64,000 nt of DNA, taken from Streptomyces sp. KL109B (GTDB lineage: Bacteria > Actinomycetota > Actinomycetes > Streptomycetales > Streptomycetaceae). The stretch's first letter is position 1; each line of letters begins with the position of its first letter. Location of the stretch: assembly GCF_030766935.1 (NCBI RefSeq), contig NZ_JASERL010000019.1, positions 1-64,000 on the forward strand, in the 5' to 3' direction. Below are positions 1-8,146 of this stretch, piece after piece. The notes below the pieces were generated by a model that did not search any database, was not told where the DNA came from, and worked only from the letters and a program-made list of their open reading frames with translations. Both the position numbers and the translations under genes were made by a program.

Positions 1-194
1 TGTCCACTACGTTAACCGATTCTCTCGGTAACTCATAATCGAGTTCAGCGAGTTCGGATTTCGGCATGCGAGCACGCCGAAGAGACCCCGCCGAGGGAAG
101 TCGTAACTAGTGGTTTGGCCGCTTCCGGTGGTCGGCTGAGAGCCTGTTCCGGTTTCAGCGGCTCGGGCCACATTACGGATCCCGTTGGGGCGCG
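1..194. other. left-edge intergenic sequence
   Basis: No gene is supported here. An open frame on the minus strand (7-270) overlaps the 3' end of the glycosylase gene, has no recognisable domain and no ribosome binding site, and is taken as a chance frame. The DNA is visibly less GC-rich than its neighbours. Confidence 0.5.
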
Positions 195-836
195 TCAAGT
201 TGAGCGGCGGCGCGGGGTATGGGCCCGATAAGGGCTGACTGTTGGGTCGTTGGCGGACCAGAAGCGCCACGGGTGGACGCCGCCCTCGCCGGAGACTCCG
301 GTTCGTGGGCCGTTGCGTACCTGGTCGGTGGGTACGGGGGTGCCGTGAAGGACCGTCAGCGGGGAGTCGGTGGCGGCGCAGGCGTCGGTGCCGTTCAGGG
401 AGCGGTCCACGCCGAGGGCCGTTGCCAAGCGTGCCGGACCTTTGGCCAGTTCCTTGTCATGGCGGGCCGATAGTCGACGTTTGCGGGCCAGTTCGGCGCC
501 TTCGGTGATCTCGCCGGCGCGCAGCAGCACCGCGCTCGCCCTGCCCTCTTCTCCGCAGACCAGGTTCATGCAGTGCCACATGCCGTACGTGAAGTAGACG
601 TACACGTGCCCGGGCGGACCGAACATCACGCTGTTGCGGGCCGTGCGACCTCTGTAGGCGTGTGAGCCGGGGTCGTTGGCGCCGTCGTAGGCCTCCACCT
701 CTGTGAGGCGGAGTTCGATCGGACCGTCCGGGGTCTGGCGGACCAGTGTGCGTCCCAGGAGGTCGGGGGCGACTTCCAGGACGGGTCGGTCGAAGAACTC
801 ACGCGCGAGGGGCGTACGGTCAGGGGCCGCGATCAT
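195..836 (-). CDS. DNA-3-methyladenine glycosylase (AAG/MPG family)
   Basis: This gene encodes a 213-residue base-excision repair enzyme that removes alkylated purines such as 3-methyladenine, leaving an abasic site. The length fits the bacterial AAG/MPG family. The N-terminal part carries the TEVEAY motif (residues 45-50), which holds the catalytic glutamate, followed by SHAYRG, then YVYFTYGMWHCMN (about 78-91), the damage-pocket signature. The C-terminal tail is Arg/Ser-rich and probably disordered. The gene stands alone, divergent from the SpoOM-like gene, with about 160 bp between their starts. Family assignment is secure; substrate range is inferred from the family. Confidence 0.9.
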   Translation of the reverse strand: MIAAPDRTPLAREFFDRPVLEVAPDLLGRTLVRQTPDGPIELRLTEVEAYDGANDPGSHAYRGRTARNSVMFGPPGHVYVYFTYGMWHCMNLVCGEEGRASAVLLRAGEITEGAELARKRRLSARHDKELAKGPARLATALGVDRSLNGTDACAATDSPLTVLHGTPVPTDQVRNGPRTGVSGEGGVHPWRFWSANDPTVSPYRAHTPRRRST

Positions 837-994
837 GCCGTCCGAGGGTAGTGGAGTGGGCGGCGTGGGAACGCGCGGAACCGGGCGCGGGCATCCCGCG
901 TTTCAGCAGTAACAGCACGAGCAGCAGTGGTGTCGTCAGTCGTCAAGAGATCGCGTGCGCGTGGAGCGCGTACGTATACGGAGGAGATCGAGTC

Positions 995-1777
995 ATGGGG
1001 TTCAAGCGGCTGTTGGCGAGTCTGGGTGCGGGCGGAGCGTCCGTGGAGACGGTGCTCACCGAGGTCAATGTCGTGCCCGGTGGTGTCGTTCAGGGCGAGG
1101 TGCGGATCCAGGGCGGGTCGGTCGACCAGGAGATCGAGGGGCTTTCCGTCGGTCTGCAGGCGCGGGTCGAGGTCGAGGGCAACGACCAGGAGACGAAGCA
1201 GAACATCGAGTTCACCAAGGTGCGGCTCGGAGGTGCCTTCCCGCTGAAGGCCGAGGCCGTGCACGCCGTGCCGTTCGGCCTTGAGATCCCGTGGGAGACG
1301 CCGGTCACGACGATCGACGGGCAGCAGCTGCGCGGCATGAACATCGGGGTGACCACCGAGCTGGAGATCGCCCGGGCCGTGGACTCCGGCGACCTCGACC
1401 CGATCAATGTGCACCCGCTGCCGTCGCAGCAGGCGCTCCTCGACGCCTTCATCCGGCTCGGTTTCCGCTTCAAGAACGCGGACATGGAGCGGGGGCACAT
1501 CCGGGGGACCCGGCAGAAGCTGCCGTTCTACCAGGAGATCGAGTTCCACCCGCCGCAGCAGTACCGGGGGCTCAACCAGGTCGAGTTGAGCTTCGTCGCC
1601 GACGACCGGGAGATGGACGTCGTACTGGAGATGGACAAGAAGCCGGGGGTGTTCAGCGAGGGCAGCGACACGTTCCGGTCGTTCGTCGTCGGGCACCACG
1701 ACTTCCAGGGCACGGACTGGTCGGCGTATCTGCACCAGTGGCTGTCCGAGGTCGGCGGCAAGAGGAACTGGTTCTAG
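995..1777 (+). CDS. SpoOM-like sporulation-control protein
   Basis: The 260-residue product belongs to the SpoOM (Spo0M) family of arrestin-fold proteins, first described as sporulation-control proteins in Bacillus and common in Streptomyces. The N-terminus (MGFKRLLASLGAGGASVETVL) is followed by the family's beta-sandwich, with the VNVVPGGVVQGEV segment near residues 25-38. There is no signal peptide or membrane segment, so it should be cytoplasmic. ATG at 995 is chosen because GGAGGAG at 980-986 sits 8 nt before it; the open frame extends further upstream but without a binding site. Its molecular role in Streptomyces is not visible from sequence. Confidence 0.85.
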   Translation: MGFKRLLASLGAGGASVETVLTEVNVVPGGVVQGEVRIQGGSVDQEIEGLSVGLQARVEVEGNDQETKQNIEFTKVRLGGAFPLKAEAVHAVPFGLEIPWETPVTTIDGQQLRGMNIGVTTELEIARAVDSGDLDPINVHPLPSQQALLDAFIRLGFRFKNADMERGHIRGTRQKLPFYQEIEFHPPQQYRGLNQVELSFVADDREMDVVLEMDKKPGVFSEGSDTFRSFVVGHHDFQGTDWSAYLHQWLSEVGGKRNWF

Positions 1778-1820
1778 TGTGGAACCAGTGATTCCGTAGA
1801 CAGATCCAGGAGGTGTCGTT

Positions 1821-2363
1821 GTGACCGAGCAGCCCAAGAGGGCTTCGCTTCCTCATGAGTTTCATCCGCAGGTGCCGTCGTTCACCGTCGTGAGCCAGGA
1901 CTTCGAGCCGGGTGGGACGCTGGACGACGCGCAGGTGTACGCGGCCGGGAACACGTCGCCGCACCTGCGTTGGGAGGGTTTCCCGGCGGAGACCAAGAGC
2001 TTCGCCGTGTCGTGCTTCGACCCGGACGCGCCGACCGGCAGCGGGTTCTGGCACTGGAGCGTGTTCGACATCCCGGCCTCGGTGACGGAGCTGCCGGTGG
2101 GCGCCGGCAGCGGCAAGTTCGAGGGGCTTCCCGAGGGTGCCGTGCAGGTGCGCAACGACTACGGGACGAAGGAGTTCGGGGGCGCCGCGCCGCCTCCCGG
2201 GGACCCCGCGCACCGTTATGTGTTCACCGTGTACGCGGTGGATCAGGAGAAGCTCGGCCCGGACTCGGATGCCACCCCCGCCTTCGTCGGGTTCAACCTG
2301 CGCTTCCACACGATCGCGCGCGCCCAGGTCATCGCCGAGTACGGGGCGCCCGCCGAGGGCTGA
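1821..2363 (+). CDS. YbhB/YbcL family PEBP-like protein
   Basis: A 180-residue cytoplasmic protein of the phosphatidylethanolamine-binding / Raf-kinase-inhibitor-like superfamily. The diagnostic ligand-pocket segments are FDPDAPTGSGFWHWSVFDIP (about residues 67-86) and the central VRNDYGTKEFGG (about 110-121), followed by PPPGDPAHRYVFTVYA. The start is GTG 1821, 7 nt after AGGAGG at 1808-1813. It lies 43 bp after the SpoOM-like gene on the same strand and is followed by a strong terminator, so the two may share a transcript. Bacterial family members have no agreed function. Confidence 0.9.
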   Translation: MTEQPKRASLPHEFHPQVPSFTVVSQDFEPGGTLDDAQVYAAGNTSPHLRWEGFPAETKSFAVSCFDPDAPTGSGFWHWSVFDIPASVTELPVGAGSGKFEGLPEGAVQVRNDYGTKEFGGAAPPPGDPAHRYVFTVYAVDQEKLGPDSDATPAFVGFNLRFHTIARAQVIAEYGAPAEG

Positions 2364-2390
2364 ACCACTCCCCTGCGTTCACTGAACGTT

Positions 2391-2434
2391 TGCCCGCCTC
2401 TGGTCATGGAATTGATCAGGGGCGGGCATTTTTT
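2391..2434 (+). terminator. Rho-independent terminator after the PEBP gene
   Basis: The arms at 2391-2406 and 2413-2428 form a 16-bp stem with two G-U pairs around a 6-nt loop. Six T residues (2429-2434) follow directly, which is the textbook intrinsic form and unusual in high-GC Streptomyces. Confidence 0.9.
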
Positions 2435-2536
2435 GCGTGGGGCCACAGTTAATGCGTTGTCCATCTCGGCAGGTCCGGCCAGAGTTGACGCACGGACGCC
2501 GAGGGGTGATCCGGTGCGTAACGGGAGGTGGGCAGA

Positions 2537-3043
2537 GTGCGGGACACATTGGTGTTGAACGCGAGCTTCGAGCCGCTCTCGACGGTCACGCTGAATCGAG
2601 CCGTCGTGCTGGTACTGCAGGACAAGGCCGTCGTCGAGCAGTCCCACCCCGAGCTGCGCATGCGCGGTGCCGAGGTCGATATCCCGGTGCCCCGGGTGAT
2701 CAGACTGTGCAGGTACGTCCGGGTGCCGTTCCGAAGACGCGCTCCGTGGTCCAGGCGGGGTGTGCTCGTACGGGACCAGCACCGGTGCGCGTACTGCGGC
2801 AGGCGGGCGACGACCGTGGACCACGTGGTGCCGAGGTCGCAGGGTGGCGCGGACTCGTGGTTGAACACGGTCGCGTCCTGCGCCGCGGACAATCACCGCA
2901 AGGCGAACCGGACGCCCGAGCAGGCGGGGATGCCGTTGCTGCGGCAGCCGTTCGAGCCGACGCCGGCCGACGCGATGCTGCTGTCGCTCGGTGCGGGTGG
3001 GCGGACCGAGTTGCCGGAGTGGCTGGCGACCACGGCCGCGTAA
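2537..3043 (+). CDS. HNH endonuclease family protein
   Basis: The 168-residue protein starts with the LVLNASFEPLSTV segment typical of the actinobacterial HNH family found throughout Streptomyces. The HNH zinc-finger nuclease core lies in the C-terminal half: CAYCGRRATTVDHVVPRSQGG (Cys pair and first His), then NHRKANRTP with the Asn-His pair. GTG 2537 is preferred over GTG 2528 because GGGAGG at 2523-2528 gives 8-nt spacing. Members are presumed non-specific or uncharacterised nucleases; nothing nearby (no terminase or methylase) points to a phage or restriction role. It converges on the SPFH gene across a shared terminator. Confidence 0.85.
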   Translation: MRDTLVLNASFEPLSTVTLNRAVVLVLQDKAVVEQSHPELRMRGAEVDIPVPRVIRLCRYVRVPFRRRAPWSRRGVLVRDQHRCAYCGRRATTVDHVVPRSQGGADSWLNTVASCAADNHRKANRTPEQAGMPLLRQPFEPTPADAMLLSLGAGGRTELPEWLATTAA

Positions 3044-3058
3044 GCACATACGCATAAA

Positions 3059-3100
3059 AGTGCGGGGCCCGCCGACTGTGAAGTCGGCGGGCCCCGCACT
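3059..3100. terminator. bidirectional hairpin terminator
   Basis: Perfect 19-bp arms at 3059-3077 and 3082-3100 enclose the loop GTGA between the convergent HNH and SPFH genes. There is no long T-run on either side. Confidence 0.85.
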
Positions 3101-3108
3101 GTGCGCTG

Positions 3109-4062
3109 TCAGTCGATCGGCGGCTGTTCGCGGCGCGGCTGCGGCGGCGTCGGCATCACCGGCGGTGTCTTCGCGTCGCTGCCGCCCGGTGAGCCGAAGT
3201 TGCCGAACGCGCCCGAGAGGCCCTTCAGGGCGTCGCCGATCTCGCTGGGGACGATCCAGAGCTTGTTGGCATCGCCCTCGGCGATCTTCGGGAGCATCTG
3301 GAGGTACTGGTACGAGAGCAGCTTCTGGTCCGGGTCTCCGGCGTGGATGGACTCGAAGACCGTACGGATGGCCTGGGCCTCGCCCTCGGCGCGCAGGGCG
3401 GCTGCCTTGGCCTCACCTTCGGCCTTGAGGATCGCGGACTGCTTCTCACCCTCGGCCGTGAGGATCTGGGACTGGCGAATGCCTTCGGCGGTGAGGATCG
3501 CGGCGCGCTTGTCTCGGTCGGCGCGCATCTGCTTCTCCATCGAGTCCTGGATGGAGGTGGGCGGCTCGATGGCCTTGAGCTCGACGCGGTTGACGCGGAT
3601 GCCCCACTTGCCGGTGGCCTCGTCGAGGACGCCGCGCAGCGCCGCGTTGATCTCCTCGCGGGAGGTCAGGGTCCGCTCCAGGTCCATGCCACCGATGATG
3701 TTGCGGAGCGTGGTGACGGTGAGCTGTTCGATGGCCTGGATGTAGCTGGCGACTTCGTAGGTGGCGGCCCGCGCGTCGGTCACCTGGTAGTAGATGACGG
3801 TGTCGATGTTGACGACCAGGTTGTCCTGGGTGATCACCGGCTGCGGCGGGAACGGGACGACCTGCTCACGGAGGTCGATGCGGTTGCGGATCGAGTCGAT
3901 GAACGGGACGACGATGTTCAGTCCCGCGTTCAGCGTGCGTGTGTAGCGGCCGAAGCGCTCGACGATGGCGGCGCTGGCCTGCGGGATGACCTGGATGGTC
4001 TTGATCAGCGCGATGAAGACCAACACCACCAGAATGATCAGGACGATGATGATCGCTGACAT
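3109..4062 (-). CDS. SPFH/Band 7 (stomatin-like) membrane protein
   Basis: The 317-residue protein has one N-terminal membrane helix (residues about 4-24, rich in Ile/Val/Leu), then an SPFH/PHB domain with the stomatin landmark ERFGRYTRTLNAGLN and the region DTVIYYQVTDARAATYEV. A charged Ala/Glu/Lys/Arg coiled coil (about 190-240) follows, and a Pro-rich tail. Such proteins oligomerise as membrane scaffolds. It follows an NfeD-like gene on the same strand with a 159-bp gap; NfeD and SPFH proteins are a well-known operon pair in which they act together on membrane organisation or proteolysis. No protease gene is adjacent, so the pair is the short NfeD1b-type arrangement. Confidence 0.9.
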   Translation of the reverse strand: MSAIIIVLIILVVLVFIALIKTIQVIPQASAAIVERFGRYTRTLNAGLNIVVPFIDSIRNRIDLREQVVPFPPQPVITQDNLVVNIDTVIYYQVTDARAATYEVASYIQAIEQLTVTTLRNIIGGMDLERTLTSREEINAALRGVLDEATGKWGIRVNRVELKAIEPPTSIQDSMEKQMRADRDKRAAILTAEGIRQSQILTAEGEKQSAILKAEGEAKAAALRAEGEAQAIRTVFESIHAGDPDQKLLSYQYLQMLPKIAEGDANKLWIVPSEIGDALKGLSGAFGNFGSPGGSDAKTPPVMPTPPQPRREQPPID

Positions 4063-4221
4063 CGAGTCTCCCGTGCCCCTCGTACCGTTCGTGCCGTCTC
4101 GTACGTCATGTCGTGGTCCCGGCGTCCCAGCGCCGGAAGATCATGAGCCTTGCGCGTCGAGTCTGTCAGAACTGCCCACGTGACGGGGCTGGTTCGGGCC
4201 ACATCAGGGGCCGCTTCGGGG

Positions 4222-4674
4222 TTACATGACGATCGCCGTGGCGCCCTTGATGTCGACGACGTCGACCTCGTGGTCCTTGTCGAACGCCGCGTCCGGGTCG
4301 AGGGTGCGGGCGGACCAGATCTCGCCGCCGATCTTGACGCGGCCGCCCCGGCCGTCGACGCGCTCGACGACGACGGCCTGCTGGCCCTTCAACGCCTCGA
4401 CGCCGGTGGCCAGTTGGGGTTGCTGGGCGCGGTGCCGCGCGGCCACGGGGCGTACGACCAGGATGAGCGCGCAGGAGACGACCGCGAAGACGAGGACCTG
4501 GAGGATGACACCGCCGCCCATGCCGGCCGTGACGGCGCCCGCGACGGCTCCGACGGCGAGCATGCCCAGTTCGGGCATGGCGGTGATGACGAGCGGGATT
4601 CCGAGTGCGGCCGCCCCGATCAGCCACCACACCCATGCGTCGATGTCTGCCACACGGCCATGGTAGATCGGCAA
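4222..4674 (-). CDS. NfeD-like membrane protein
   Basis: The protein of about 143-150 residues has two or three membrane helices in the N-terminal half (DAWVWWLIGAAALGIPLVIT onward) and a soluble OB-fold domain at the C-terminus (about 85-150, with KGQQAVVVERVDGRGGRVKIGG). That is the layout of short NfeD proteins. The start is uncertain: TTG 4674 lies almost on top of GGGAG, and GTG 4653 (143 residues) is the alternative. It is upstream of the SPFH gene on the same strand and is expected to work with it in the cytoplasmic membrane. Confidence 0.85.
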   Translation of the reverse strand: MPIYHGRVADIDAWVWWLIGAAALGIPLVITAMPELGMLAVGAVAGAVTAGMGGGVILQVLVFAVVSCALILVVRPVAARHRAQQPQLATGVEALKGQQAVVVERVDGRGGRVKIGGEIWSARTLDPDAAFDKDHEVDVVDIKGATAIVM

Positions 4675-4723
4675 CTCCCGCGCGGACAGGGGCCGTCCGG
4701 CCCGCGCGGGGGCGTGCGGAGCC

Positions 4724-5521
4724 TCAGCTCAGGGGCAGGCCGGTGGCGGTCCAGCGGCCGTTGTTCTCCTCGACGACCAGCGGGAGGCCGAAGCACTTGG
4801 AGAGGTTGCGGGAGGTGAGCTCCAGCTCGATCGGGCCCGCGGCGAGGATCCTGCCCTGGCGGATCATGAGGACGTGCGTGAAGCCGGGGGCGATCTCCTC
4901 GACGTGGTGCGTGACCATGATCATCGAGGGGGCGATCGGGTCCCGGGCGAGGCGGCCGAGGCGGCGCACCAGGTCCTCGCGGCCGCCGAGGTCGAGCCCG
5001 GCGGCGGGCTCGTCGAGGAGCAGCAGCTCGGGGTCGGTCATCAGGGCGCGGGCGATCAGCGTGCGCTTGCGCTCTCCTTCGGAGAGCGTCCCGAACCTGC
5101 GGTCCAGGTACTCGCTCATGCCGAGGCGGTCGAGGAACGCGCGGGCGCGCTGCTCGTCCACGTCCTCGTACTCCTCCTGCCAGCCGGCCGTCATGCCGTA
5201 CGCGGCGGTGAGCACGGTCTGCAGGACGGTCTGGCGCTTGGGCAGCTTGTCGGCGAGGGCGATGCCGGCCATGCCGACGCGCGGACGCAGCTCGAAGACG
5301 TCGGTGCCGGGCTTGCCGAGGGTCTCGCCGAGGATGGTGGCGGTGCCGCTGCTCGGGAAGAGGTAGCTCGAGGCGAGGTTCAGGAGGGTGGTCTTGCCGG
5401 CGCCGTTGGGTCCGAGGATGACCCAGCGCTCCCCCTCCTTCACCGACCAGGAGACCTGGTCCACCAGAGCCCGGCCCTCGCGGACCACGGATACGTCCTC
5501 CAGCTCCAGTACATCGCTCAT
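4724..5521 (-). CDS. ABC transporter ATP-binding protein (YlmA/ModF-like), no permease nearby
   Basis: A 265-residue ATPase with Walker A GPNGAGKTT, a variant signature LSEGERKR instead of LSGGQ, Walker B LLLLDEPAAGLDLG and the H-loop VTHHVEEI. The TATILGETLGKPGTDVFELRPRVG stretch is typical of the YlmA-like subgroup. ATG 5521 is preferred over 5539 because GGGAG lies about 11 nt upstream. No membrane partner is encoded beside it, so it either pairs with a remote permease or acts as a soluble ATPase. It is divergent from the hypothetical gene at 5687. Confidence 0.85.
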   Translation of the reverse strand: MSDVLELEDVSVVREGRALVDQVSWSVKEGERWVILGPNGAGKTTLLNLASSYLFPSSGTATILGETLGKPGTDVFELRPRVGMAGIALADKLPKRQTVLQTVLTAAYGMTAGWQEEYEDVDEQRARAFLDRLGMSEYLDRRFGTLSEGERKRTLIARALMTDPELLLLDEPAAGLDLGGREDLVRRLGRLARDPIAPSMIMVTHHVEEIAPGFTHVLMIRQGRILAAGPIELELTSRNLSKCFGLPLVVEENNGRWTATGLPLS

Positions 5522-5686
5522 GAGCGCGTTGTCTCCCATTGCAGTCTCGTCTGTTCGCGGCGTCCGTCAGGCCTTCGCATAGTTCCTGCTCGGCGCGGCC
5601 CCCAAGGAAAACCTACGCCACCGCCCCCACGGACCTTTCCATCGGTCTGGCTTTTGGTGGCTTTGCGGGCTTCTAAGGTGGGGCGC

Positions 5687-6484
5687 ATGCTCACTGAACC
5701 ACGCTCCGGCCTCCTCGCGGCCTGGGGAAATGCCCTTCTTGGCGGATTTGTCGCACCCGATGACGCGGCGCTCGCGATCGTCGGCGAGGACGCGTCGCAC
5801 CGCGTGGCGGGGCTGCCGGGCGAGGACGGGCCGGTCGGCCTGACGCTCGCGCTGGGCCGGCTGCGGGCGCTCGGCGTCGGCGGGCTGCGGGTGGCGCTGC
5901 CCGCGCCGGGCCATCCGCTGGGTCTGAGCGGTCCGCCGGAGTTCAACGCGCGGGCCCTGGAGGCCGAGGAGGCGGTGGTCTGTCACGGCGCCGCGCTGGG
6001 GCTCGTGCCGGAGGTGTACGAGGTGGGGCCCGAGGGCGACGTCCACGTCTCGGTGATGTGGCACTGCCTTCCGGTGCGCGAGGCGCCGCCGGCGGATGTG
6101 CCCTCCCTCGGCGAGGCCGAGCGGGAGCTGGCGGAGGCGCTGCGGGAGGCGACGGAGGTGCTGACGCGGCTCGACGTGGCCGGGTCGGGGCCGGTGTCCG
6201 AGGCCGCCGTGGACGCGTACCGGGCGCGGGCCGAGCGGGGGCGGGAGGCGCTGGCGCCGGGGTATCCGGGGCGGGCGGTGCGGGTGCTCGAGCTGGCGCA
6301 GCGGGTGGGGCTGCTGATCTCGGTCGCGTACGACAGTGGGCACGGGGGCGCGGTGAGCGCTTCGGAGATGGGGGCGCGGGCGCTCGCGCTGCGGCCGGTG
6401 GAGCGGACGGCGCGGCGCGCGCAGGTGGCCGCGTACAACGCGTTCGTGGAGGACCGGGAGCGGGGCCGGGAACGCGGCCAGTGA
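5687..6484 (+). CDS. conserved hypothetical protein
   Basis: The 265-residue, Ala/Gly/Glu-rich soluble protein shows no motif I can name. It has a central MWHCLPVRE segment and a helical C-terminal half (about 140-265) that is rich in Arg, Glu and Ala and may form helical bundles. No signal peptide or membrane helix is seen. ATG 5687 starts the conserved-looking sequence; the longer upstream open frame runs antisense through the neighbouring ATPase gene and is rejected. It is convergent with the chaplin gene and ends before a shared terminator. Confidence 0.7.
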   Translation: MLTEPRSGLLAAWGNALLGGFVAPDDAALAIVGEDASHRVAGLPGEDGPVGLTLALGRLRALGVGGLRVALPAPGHPLGLSGPPEFNARALEAEEAVVCHGAALGLVPEVYEVGPEGDVHVSVMWHCLPVREAPPADVPSLGEAERELAEALREATEVLTRLDVAGSGPVSEAAVDAYRARAERGREALAPGYPGRAVRVLELAQRVGLLISVAYDSGHGGAVSASEMGARALALRPVERTARRAQVAAYNAFVEDRERGRERGQ

Positions 6485-6552
6485 CGCCGGGGTACGGGGC
6501 CCGAGGAACAGTGCCTGGGGAACAAGGCCCGGGGAACAGGGCCCTGGGATGG

Positions 6553-6589
6553 GAAAGGCCCCCGCGGACCGTGTCCGTGGGGGCCTTTC
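6553..6589. terminator. bidirectional hairpin terminator
   Basis: The 16-nt arms at 6553-6568 and 6574-6589 pair with a single G-U and a 5-nt loop, lying between the convergent hypothetical gene and the chaplin gene. Confidence 0.8.
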
Positions 6590-6610
6590 GTGCCTCGGCG
6601 GCAGTGAACG

Positions 6611-6850
6611 TCAGCCGTTCGACGCCGAGTTGCCGAACGCCGGGTTCAGCAGGCCGATCACGTTGGCGCTGTTGCCGGAGGCGTTGACCGGAACGTGGAC
6701 CGGAACCTCGACGGAGTTGCCCGAGCCGACGCCCGGCGAGCTCACGGCGGAGCCGTTGGCGTCGGAGTCGGCGAAGGCCGCACCGGCGGAGGCACCCGCG
6801 GCGAGACCGGCGATGGAGACGGCCAGGGCGGCCTTCTTGGCGATGTTCAT
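6611..6850 (-). CDS. short chaplin (secreted amyloid surface protein), cysteine-free
   Basis: The 79-residue precursor has a signal peptide (lysines near the start, then an Ala/Val/Leu core, cleavage likely after AFA near residue 28) and one chaplin domain with the hallmarks SPGVGSGN, VPVHVPVN, GNSANVIGLLNPAFGN. Chaplins assemble as amyloid-like fibres that lower water surface tension so aerial hyphae can emerge. There is no sortase signal, so it is a short chaplin. It lacks the two cysteines found in most short chaplins, as does ChpE. ATG 6850 follows GGAGG by about 10 nt. It is 216 bp downstream of the chpE-like gene on the same strand and probably has its own promoter. Confidence 0.9.
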   Translation of the reverse strand: MNIAKKAALAVSIAGLAAGASAGAAFADSDANGSAVSSPGVGSGNSVEVPVHVPVNASGNSANVIGLLNPAFGNSASNG

Positions 6851-7066
6851 GAGAAGCGTTCCTCCAGATATTGCGTTCCGACCCCAGCCGCGGGGTCGCA
6901 CGCTGAGAAACGCCTGGGGCGCGCGGCGGACACGGGGCGGACTCTCGATCCGCCCGATTGGATCAATAGGCCGACGATTCGGCCAATGGCGCTATCGAAC
7001 ACGGGAATTGACAGCCCATCAGTCCGTGCGCCCAGTCCGTGCGCCGCCTACGCACCCCCACAGGCG

Positions 7067-7312
7067 TCAGCCGTTGAAGCCGTCGTTCGCGAACGCCGGG
7101 TTCAGCACGCCGATCACGTTGGCGGTGTTGCCCACGGCGTTCACCGGAACGTGGACCGGAGCCTGGACCAGGTTGCCGGAGCCGACGCCCGGCGAGTTCG
7201 TGGCCGAGCCGCCCGCCTCCGCCCCGTTGTGGGCGGAAGCGAGTCCGGCACCGGCGGCGACCAGGCCACCGGCCACGACGGTGACGGCAGCGGCCTTCTT
7301 CAGGTTCTTCAC
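7067..7312 (-). CDS. chpE: chaplin E (ChpE-like short chaplin)
   Basis: The 81-residue precursor begins MKNLKKAAAVTVVAGGLVAA, a signal peptide like that of S. coelicolor ChpE, cleaved probably after ASA near residue 27. The mature chaplin domain contains NSPGVGSGNLVQAP, VPVNAVGN and NVIGVLNPAF and has no cysteine, which distinguishes ChpE from ChpD-H. The start is GTG 7312 preceded by TAGGAGG. ChpE is one of the conserved chaplins and is expressed in submerged as well as aerial growth in the model species. The adjacent two-component pair matches the remembered SCO1800-1802 context. Confidence 0.9.
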   Translation of the reverse strand: MKNLKKAAAVTVVAGGLVAAGAGLASAHNGAEAGGSATNSPGVGSGNLVQAPVHVPVNAVGNTANVIGVLNPAFANDGFNG

Positions 7313-7429
7313 TTCTGGATCCTCCTAGCGATCGCCGCGGCAGGCAGCCGCAGCACGCTCTGGAGAACGCCGCGCCACCCGAAGGGATGCGCCGTACGGG
7401 GGACAACTACACGACGGTATGAATTCCGG

Positions 7430-7450
7430 TACGGAGCGGAACGCTCCGTA
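7430..7450. terminator. possible hairpin downstream of the LuxR regulator gene
   Basis: Nine-bp arms (7430-7438 and 7442-7450) with the loop GAA lie 55 nt beyond the regulator's stop and upstream of chpE. There is no T-run, so a terminator role is tentative. Confidence 0.4.
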
Positions 7451-7504
7451 TTGCCGCTCCGGCGGTGCGCCCGCGCGCGCCGACCGGCCCGTGACGTCGC
7501 GTCC

Positions 7505-8146
7505 TCATCCGGTGACCCCGTGCCGTACGGCCCACAGCGCCGCCTGGGTGCGGTCCGCCAGGTCGAGCTTCATCAGGATGTTCGAGACGTGGGTCTTCAC
7601 CGTCTTCTCGGAGAGGACGAGGGCGCGGGCGATCTCCCGGTTCGAGCGGCCGTCGGCGATCAGGCCGAGCACCTCGCGCTCGCGCTCGGTGAGTGAACCG
7701 CCTCTCCCCTGCCCGTTGTTGGTCTCCTCCTGGGTGAGCAGCGCGCCCGCCACTTCGGGTTGCAGCAGGATGTGGCCCGCGTGCACGGAGCGGATGGCGC
7801 CGGCCAGGGCGTCCGGGTCCACGTCCTTGTAGACGTAGCCGGCGGCGCCCGCGCGCAGGGCGGGCACGACGGTGCGCTGTTCGGTGAAGCTGGTGACGAT
7901 CAACACCTTGGCTGGGTTGCCGAGTTCGCGGAGTCGGCGCAGCGCGTCGACGCCGTCCATGACCGGCATCTTGACGTCCATGAGGACGACGTCGGGCTTC
8001 AACTCCTCGGCGCGGGCGACTCCTTCGGCGCCGTCCGCGGCCTCGCCGACGACCTCGATGTCGCCCTGCACTTCGAGGAAGGTGCGCAGGCCCCGGCGGA
8101 CCACCTGGTGGTCGTCGACAAGGAGCACCTTGATTGGGTCAGCCAC
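7505..8146 (-). CDS. NarL/FixJ-type response regulator
   Basis: The 213-residue regulator has an N-terminal receiver domain (DDH at 11-13, phospho-acceptor Asp57 in VLMDVKMP, Thr/Ser 85-86, Lys107) and a C-terminal LuxR-type helix-turn-helix (about 150-210, SLTEREREVLGLIADGRSN and SEKTVKTHVSNILMKL). It starts at GTG 8146, overlapping the kinase stop by 8 nt (GTGGCTGA), so the two are translationally coupled. It is phosphorylated by the kinase encoded upstream and should then bind DNA as a dimer. The recognition helix resembles LiaR/DevR-class regulators. Its targets are unknown; the DosR-like box 2.7 kb away is a candidate. Confidence 0.9.
   Translation of the reverse strand: MADPIKVLLVDDHQVVRRGLRTFLEVQGDIEVVGEAADGAEGVARAEELKPDVVLMDVKMPVMDGVDALRRLRELGNPAKVLIVTSFTEQRTVVPALRAGAAGYVYKDVDPDALAGAIRSVHAGHILLQPEVAGALLTQEETNNGQGRGGSLTEREREVLGLIADGRSNREIARALVLSEKTVKTHVSNILMKLDLADRTQAALWAVRHGVTG

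Noticed and set aside
7..270. Open frame of 87 residues on the minus strand at the left edge
   Set aside because: It overlaps the glycosylase gene on the same strand, has no binding site or domain, and looks like chance.
6500..6548. Imperfect GGAACA repeats after the hypothetical gene at 5687
   Set aside because: Copies are short and irregular; probably simple-sequence drift.
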